DNA of 64,000 nucleotides, taken from NCBI GenBank assembly GCA_963922205.1, contig CAWUHX010000393.1, positions 1-64,000 on the forward strand. Reading direction: 5' to 3'. The stretch is from Romanomermis culicivorax. Its lineage: Eukaryota; Nematoda; Enoplea; Mermithida; Mermithidae. Both the position numbers and the translations under genes were made by a program. This document shows, in pieces, positions 58,190 to 64,000 of the stretch. Within the stretch, counting starts at the first letter, position 1. Every line of letters starts with the position of its first letter. Under the pieces are notes generated by a model, which did no database searches, was not told where the DNA came from, and saw only the letters and a program-made list of their open reading frames with translations.

Positions 58190-58889
58190 TGCTTACAAAT
58201 CCTATATTTTAGTCGTAGTGGCTCTTGTTTTATTATACTGGTGATGGTTTTTTTGGACCTTTTTCTTGGGTTTGGGTATTGGAATTAGCTAATTAGATGA
58301 AGGATTGCAATCACTCTAGATGTTGAATATGCAAATGTGACAGGGTTAATGTAGGCGTATGTATTTGACTTTGGGCGTCAGTGGGCAGGTGGTGGACGCA
58401 ATGAAAAGTGGTGGAAGTTCAAAATTTATGTGAATATATGTTGCTACTGTTTCCTGTATTTTTGGTCGCCATGTTACCTTTATTTTATATCGTGTAATTT
58501 ATGATATTGGCGTCGTCATATAGGATTCTGTCGCATCCTGAGTTTATAGCTGTGTGTACAGAATGGAAATAGAAGCGTGGGGGAATGCTGTAGAACGGAA
58601 CACTGGGAGTGTCAAATGGAAATTACGCAACAATAGTCAAATGCAGGAGAATGACGGGTTCATATAGAGAGCAATGTCATTAATCCATGGAACTTCCCTT
58701 AATCGTTCAAGGTTTTTGGATGCAGAAGAAACTGGCTATGCACCCTCAACAAGAGTGAGAACTGAATTTTATCACCAACTTTCTGCGAGTGTAATGTTCG
58801 ATGTTGTGAACCTTTCAACAACTTTGAACTCGGAATGCATTCTTGGGAATCTCGATGTAAAATCGACGAGTTTACATTGATAGGGAAAC
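58190..58889. other. Unassigned sequence downstream of the 680-codon ORF
   Basis: No repeat or convincing gene. A 68-codon ORF at 58674-58880 has no motif. Confidence 0.4.
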
Positions 58890-59045
58890 CCCAATAGGAA
58901 TGGTACTAATAGAAAACTCACACACACACCTGCTGAATCCACTTCCTACAGTAAACAGCATGGAATGGTCTGCTAGGCTTCACCTGAATCGTACCTGCAG
59001 CTGCTTCTTTGAGAATGACAAAGTATCACAAAATTGTGTAGGAAT
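58890..59045. repeat. Dispersed repeat, copy 2 (matches 1150-1345)
   Basis: ACTCACACACACACC, CCTACAGTAAACAGCATGGA and GAATCGTACCTGCAG follow the same order as in the 1150-1345 copy. Confidence 0.5.
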
Positions 59046-59101
59046 GAGCGCAAAACAAAAATGAATTTTACTTGTTCAGTATACATTTTTTTTATTTCCT
59101 T

Positions 59102-59234
59102 ATGCTTAAGCATTGTTTTCCGGACACATTTCTCTTTGCGTCAGGACACCAATTTGACACATTTTGTATGCAATGTGCATGAGAATTGTGGCCCGAAACA
59201 AAAAACGTGTGCCGAAAACAATGCTTAAGCATGG
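59102..59234. mobile_element. Short palindromic MITE-like element
   Basis: The arm TATGCTTAAGCATTGTTTTC at about 59101-59120 pairs with GAAAACAATGCTTAAGCATG at about 59216-59235. A related single arm (CCCTATGCTTTAGCATTGTTC) occurs at 50285-50305. Each arm itself contains the palindrome ATGCTTAAGCAT. Confidence 0.6.
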
Positions 59235-59359
59235 GGAATCAATGAAAAATGTGTCCCGAACTCCCAAACAAGTTAAGGCCATGGTGCCAAACAAAAATTT
59301 TTGTACAATTTTAGTGAGTAAAACTGTAAAACCATTAGGCCCTGATGAGGGGTAGATAA

Positions 59360-59515
59360 CCTTGTAGAATATGAAAGAATATTGTGGAAGCTTATGGAAC
59401 TATTCAGTATATGAAATTTACCTGCACATCATATTAGATGATCATACCCTAAGGTATGCATCACTGCTACTTGCACATCATACAATGGGATCATACTCTA
59501 AGATATGTATCAGCA
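59360..59515. repeat. Dispersed repeat, copy 2 (matches 49165-49340)
   Basis: ACTTGCACATCATACAATGG and ATACTCTAAGATATGTATCA, in the same order as the first copy. Confidence 0.55.
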
Positions 59516-59517
59516 TT

Positions 59518-59660
59518 AAAGACCCTAGTGGTGGTGAAGATCGTGTTGGTAGTAGAGACGCTGGTGGCTGTAGAGTCCCTGGTAGCTGTAGAGACTCTGT
59601 AGACTACAGAGACCCTGGTGGCTGTAAAGACCCTGGTGGTTGTAGAAACCCTAGTGGATG
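59518..59660. repeat. 18-bp minisatellite GACCCTGGTGGCTGTAGA
   Basis: About eight degenerate units with variants of GACCCTGGTGGCTGTAGA. The Asp-Pro-Gly-Gly-Cys-Arg repeat in the overlapping frame is a by-product. Confidence 0.75.
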
Positions 59661-59699
59661 GAAGATCACATTAATGCTTCCTGCTTTTTTCTACACCTA

Positions 59700-59962
59700 C
59701 TGTATTATAACATAGGGCATGTTGTAAGATTTTGGTATGTTATAACATGTATATCCTTCAATGTGGTACAAGTTATGATGTGAGACATGTTATAACATGG
59801 CACATGTTAAAACATATGATATGTTATAACATATCTCATGTTATAACATACACTATGTTATGCAACACATCATGTTATAACACACCTCCCATGTTATAAC
59901 ATACCTTGTGTGATAACATATCCTGTGTTATAACATAGCTCCTCATGTTATAACATACACTA
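59700..59962. repeat. Minisatellite of ATGTTATAACAT palindromes
   Basis: About ten copies of the perfect or near-perfect 12-base palindrome ATGTTATAACAT at intervals of about 20-30 bp. It abuts the mariner remnant at 59967 directly. Confidence 0.8.
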
Positions 59963-59966
59963 TATT

Positions 59967-60181
59967 CACCAGACATTGCACCATCAGATTATTATTTGTT
60001 TGGGTCATTGATGTGGAATAGCCTTGTCGATATGGAATTTGAAAACACTGACCAGGTCGGAACATTCCTCCGGAATTTCTATAAGTCAAAGCCCTAAGCA
60101 TTATATTATGCCGGCATTGCAAAGCTACCTGTGAAGTGGTAAAGTGTGATTAATAGTAATGGGGCATATGTTGATGATTTA
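59967..60181 (+). pseudogene. mariner-family transposase C-terminal remnant
   Basis: SPDIAPSDYYL followed, after a one-base shift near 60000, by GSLMWNSLVDMEFENTDQV, FLRNFYKSKP, AGIAKLPVKW and VINSNGAYVDD. This matches the last third of mariner transposases (the DLAPSDYHLF block with the third catalytic Asp, then the KLPERW and NGxYFxD blocks). Two in-frame stops (60095-60097, 60140-60142) and the shift make it inactive. The upstream part is missing, replaced by the palindromic minisatellite. Confidence 0.85.
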
Positions 60182-60907
60182 TCCATGCTTCATCTGAATG
60201 TAATAAAACTTTGAAAATGTAGTCCAATTCTCAACATTTATTTCTCGCGGAGGGTATCATATTTGAGCCTTATTATTCTGTGTGTGTGTGTGATTAAGAA
60301 TGCATCCAATTTCTTACGTTTACTTACTCGGTGATTTTGGATAAATTTGTTGAAAAAAATCATTGTTTTCGTACTAGCCCAAACTTTTTAGGTTTGGCTT
60401 TGTTGAAATTCTTGTTGACCTTAAAAATGTTGAGCCTAGGAGCCTATGGGCCTGTCCAAAAAATCAAAAAACCACATCCTAAATGAAAACAAATTTATCG
60501 AAAAAACAGATAAATTGGAGGCTAAAAACTGCAGAGTATATATTCTATAATTGAGAAAAATTGCGCATAAAACTTGGAAAGAATGATTATCAAAATTGAT
60601 TTGTAGTGCTAAATTAAGGGTTCAAACGGTATGGCAGCAGACTGCCGCCTATACCACTCAGACATGGTCTTCTGACATATGGTACGCTATGCATTGGTCT
60701 CAGTTTTGTCGTTACCAAAGATTTAGTTGTACTTTGCTCCACCTTTTCAACATGGAGTCAATCGACAGACCTGACTCTTGTGTCGTGTTTGAAACTGAAT
60801 TCTTCTTTGCTCATACTCTCCTTCATCACCGATAGTCTTTCTTTGAACTCAAAGAAGGGCAACATTCGATTTTTGTCCAATCGACCAACATTCAGTGTCA
60901 AGTCTGG
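60182..60907. other. Unassigned sequence
   Basis: AT-rich; includes a TGTGTGTGTGTG run at about 60280. A 79-codon + ORF at 60596-60835 lacks motifs and overlaps the 3' side of the minus-strand ORF chain. Nothing else was seen. Confidence 0.4.
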
Positions 60908-62423
60908 TTAAAATGTCAGCGTCAATGAACGCATTCGGCTATCATTGTAGTTGTTGATAATAATACTCAATAATGGTACGCCCGTTTGGGTGATAATGAG
61001 GCTTTTAGCCAAATTGCTCACCAAGTTGGTTATGATCAGAGTGGAATCGTCCAGTATTACCAAGTCGTAATTGAGCAATAAACGATCACTGAACATAATG
61101 ACCTGATTTTCCTCGACTGAATGCCTGTCGAGAACCACAACTGGGCTCAATGGGGAAACATCAACCGCCAAAGGTACTACTTCCAAGAGGTTGCTTGAGA
61201 CGTCCTTCGTTATAATGAAGTTGAATCTCGCGGTAATCTTTACGTTTTTGTACAGCACATTGTCGATTAGGTTATTTTTCAAAAAGATTTGTCCCATTGG
61301 ATAGGTTGCCTTGAGGCCTTCACTCCACGGTACTACAACAACATCAAGAGTAGCTTGTTGTCTTTCATCGTCTTGAATTAGCTTTATTTCCATTATAGGA
61401 TGGTTTTTAAAATTCTTTAAGGAATCGGTCAAGGGTGTCAAGTCTATAAGCAAAACATCTGGTTTTTCGATCATTTCAATGGCGGACGGATCGAACCAAG
61501 GTGCTCATTCATCCAAATTATGACGCAAATCTTCAGTCTTGACGAGGATTATATTGTAACCTGATTTACATTTGATAATTGATTCATTATTATTTTTAGT
61601 TTTGAAGAATGAAAAAGGCATCGTGGTCCAATTGAAATGAATTTCATTTTTGCTTAGTGTAAAAACTTTGTCATCTCGCTCCGAATAAGCGTTCATTTCG
61701 AGGGAAGACCCTCCCAAGTTATCAAAGAATAGACTGTACATATCCCACAATTGTCCTTTCGATTTGGGGAAAAGTATATCCACTATGAAAGTGTTGTTTT
61801 TTAGAGTAAGTTGTGCACCATCGGCGAACATTAATTGTGTGGAGTTTGTGCCATTACCGAGCGTCAGTGTTATTCCATATTCTTTGCATGTAAAACAAAA
61901 TTGAAAAATCATCCTGTCCCGGTTCATCGCAACCATTTATAAATTCCTGATTTGGGTGATACTGATCGATTCCCACATAATCGAATGAATCATTCTGCCT
62001 CTGTTGTTATCAAGATACATAGCTACTTCTCCAGTCACATTCAGAAATGTATATACAGTCTTACCATTTGTGGCTCTGTTGTCGATATTAACTGATCCAT
62101 GTGATGTGATTTCTAAATTATAAGGACAATCATATCCACTTGATACCCTTATTCCAACCGACCGAAAAAAATCTTGCTCCCTCTTTTTAACAACAATACT
62201 AATATTGCTGCAAACGATTTCCAGCTCAGTGTCATCAAAATGTTGTTGAGTTGTGATGATGCCTATGTTTCGCATGGTGATTGCGCTCTTCCACCGGGTA
62301 CTCCTATTTGCGCCTTCCAAGCTGCTGCCACCCTTGATTTTGTAGTTGTTTAAGGAACCTAGTTCTGATAAATCGGCTGTATTTGTGCTGTAATTGTGCC
62401 CAACGATCAAGCATTTTCGGAAT
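60908..62423 (-). pseudogene. Long ORF chain with two in-frame stops, unknown nematode protein
   Basis: From a TTTCCTCCAG acceptor (exon start 62423) one reading frame continues to TAA at 60908-60910, about 505 codons. It is broken only by TAA (61937-61939) and TGA (61505-61507), with no shift of frame. The segments look coding: CLIVGHNYS, TVYTFLNVTGEVAMYLDNN, FCFTCKEYGITLTLGNGT, SLFFDNLGGSS, PWFDPSAIEMIEKPDVLLID and LVSNLAKSLIITQTGVPLLS, with several N-glycosylation-type NxS/T sites and alternating hydrophobic patterns suggestive of beta-rich extracellular modules. I do not recognise the family. No usable GT-AG intron removes either stop cleanly. It is read as a recent pseudogene with 5' exons further right, though readthrough or sequencing error is possible. 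Confidence 0.6.
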
Positions 62424-62486
62424 CTGGAGGAAAATACGAAAGTACTTTCTCTCTGTTGTATTTGAAAATAAGTCGGGGAATGATGA

Positions 62487-62995
62487 GTTAGGGCAGGATT
62501 GGGATCCCAGGATTCGTCCTTAATGTAGGTATTTCCCATGCCCACGCTTACCCGATTAACTTAATTAATAGTACTTAAACCCGACACCAATTACCCTACA
62601 AACTAAGGAAAGGTACTTCCTTAATTTGTCTCCCCAATTAAAATAACCACAAGAAAGGAAAGCCTTTCTTCAATTTTTACCTTATGCAATAAAAAACACT
62701 TACTTACAAACAAGGCTGGGCGAGAATATAGAAAATTCACTCCCACACACTAGGGAGAAAAACAAGCAGAGGCGGGCGTTGGGGCAGGCAGCGAGTAAAT
62801 TATAAAACTAATAGGAAAAACATACGTTATAAAATACATAGAATAATGCACACCGAGAGAGCCAGCGCACGCATATCGACGTGCGCTACAGTAAGACGAC
62901 TGTTGCTGGTCCCCATTGCTCGCTCCACTTGGTACTTGGGGGCCTCATGCCCGGATTGACAAAAAATGACAAAATCGGCGGAAACACACTACAAC
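62487..62995 (+). repeat. Dispersed repeat R, copy 3
   Basis: CCCAGGATTCGTCCTTAATG, CCACGCTTACCCGATTAA, AGTACTTAAACCCGACA and GTGCGCTACAGTAAGACGAC, in the same order as the inverted copy at 55235-55740. Homology stops near ACACTACAACA. It lies just upstream of the exon at 62423 on the minus strand. Confidence 0.75.
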
Positions 62996-63169
62996 ATCTC
63001 TGTCCTCTGTGGATATTCCACAAATTTCCTCCCAACAGTCGAAAAATGCTAACTGTATCTCGAATACCCTAAATGAATGAAATGGGGTCCTGTATTGATT
63101 GGTTAGTTTTTCAGCTGACGGCTAGTGCATTGACGCATGCATAGTCCATGATGAAGCCATGTTGATCGG

Positions 63170-63513
63170 TTATCTTTCTTGAAATTTCCACCACATAGAG
63201 AGCAGTTTGGAAGGTGCACAATTTTTTATACTTATGGACGAGTTCCCCCAAAATTTGTGGCGTATCGGATAGAATATTTTTTTAAGATAGCTGAATCGTT
63301 CATCGAAATTGATATAAATGTCCAAACAGGCTCGGTCGGGACCTACATCCTTGTTACACATTGGTGTAGAAATGACGTTTTGGATCATCGCATTATTGTC
63401 CATTATTTCAAGAGCCCTGTTCACTACTTTATAGGTTTTTTCTATGTCCTCACTTTCCAAATACTGTATCCGATTATGCAGAATAAACTCTCTAAATGTT
63501 GTGCAGGTCTTTC
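63170..63513 (-). CDS. Partial gene: terminal exon of an unknown protein
   Basis: On the minus strand an open frame runs from a CCTAAG acceptor at about 63513 to TAA at 63170-63172. It encodes about 114 residues beginning KTCTTFREFILHNRIQYLE and continuing YKVVNRALEIMDNN, VISTPMCNKDVGPDRACLDI and SMWWKFQER. Four cysteines and an even codon pattern suggest a real exon. The family is not recognised, and its 5' exons would lie to the right, perhaps outside the window. It could belong to the same transcription unit as the broken ORF chain at 60908-62423, with repeat R in between, but its own stop argues against that. Confidence 0.45.
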
Positions 63514-63519
63514 CTTAGG

Positions 63520-64000
63520 AGTGTAAGAAAAGATTGAGGCTTCTGGTCTGAACTGACCTGTTAGAACTAATCCCTTGGCTAAGCCTCGGTCATAGTGCAA
63601 CAGTCTTGTTCCCCAGACCTACAACAACAAAGATAAATTAACTTTAAATGCGGGGCCTCACCAGAGAGTTCCGCAATCTCCTAGATGAGACAAGGAATCC
63701 TCTCAGAGATAGACTTACTTGGTCGGATCGCCTAACTAACCAGAGCCTGCTGACTGCAAGCTGGCCCCTGAACCAAGGGCCCTTCGCTGTCGTCGAGTTG
63801 TCGGATCTAAATAGTAAACAAATATATGTAACAATATTTCCGACGAATAGTAAAAAGATGTGGATTGGCCACTATTATTAATATGCAAACAAAAGACGTT
63901 GTTGCTGGGAATACTTTAATGGACGCCAGCAAAATTATATCAAGAATATAATGAAAACGCAATATGTGAAAGAATGATTTCACCACCACATTTTGGTCTT
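63520..64000. other. Unassigned right edge
   Basis: Contains a 77-codon + ORF from 63648 (MRGLTREFRNLLDETRNPL), helical and charged like the start of a retrotransposon gag. No zinc knuckle or other supporting motif is visible in the window. No gene is claimed. Confidence 0.3.

Noticed and set aside
63648..63881. Start of a retrotransposon gag gene
   Set aside because: Only a charged helical N-terminal stretch is visible; no zinc knuckle, protease or long terminal repeat is recognisable before the window ends.

Overview
The window looks like a rhabditid-type nematode chromosome fragment at a contig end. Three things point to this: a degenerate TTAGGC (nematode telomere) array, tiny 55-80 bp introns alongside giant ones, and protein-coding genes for mitochondrial ribosomal protein mS31 and a ZP-domain cuticlin-like protein. 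Bases 1-25 are the SMART/IS-PCR amplification oligo, so the first bases are a library artefact and the left edge is probably a contig end. Species cannot be named from the sequence alone.

Layout. 0-13.6 kb: no intact gene; tRNA-derived short elements, two hAT transposase remnants, T-rich minisatellites, a foldback element, a 520-bp satellite. 13.6-25.5 kb (+ strand): a four-exon gene with a possible methyl-CpG-binding-like domain, then about 280 bp downstream the four-exon mS31 gene; the spacing would suit a nematode operon. 25.5-42 kb: very large A-rich then T-rich blocks, an interstitial TTAGGC array, and a two-exon gene on the - strand for a small secreted cysteine-rich protein with a duplicated signal-peptide exon. 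42-48.4 kb (- strand): a six-exon ZP-domain, type I membrane protein whose stop lies about 150 bp upstream of the nearer cysteine-rich start. 49-64 kb: a mosaic of dispersed and tandem repeats around an intronless 680-codon ORF, a decayed mariner, an ORF chain broken by two in-frame stops, and one partial exon.

Unusual structure is concentrated in the introns. Three introns in two genes hold about 174-183 bp tandem repeats, each about 12 units and about 2.1-2.2 kb in total, sharing a core around ATAGATCTTnnCGAG. In one the first unit starts exactly at the 5' splice site; in another intron a copy of the preceding exon end with its donor is duplicated. Two other introns (5.8 kb in mS31, 6.2 or 10 kb in the cysteine-rich gene) start A-rich and end T-rich on the gene strand, so the two halves of each transcript could pair.

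Exon models come from reading-frame continuity, splice-site phase and family motifs read by eye. No alignment or database search was run.
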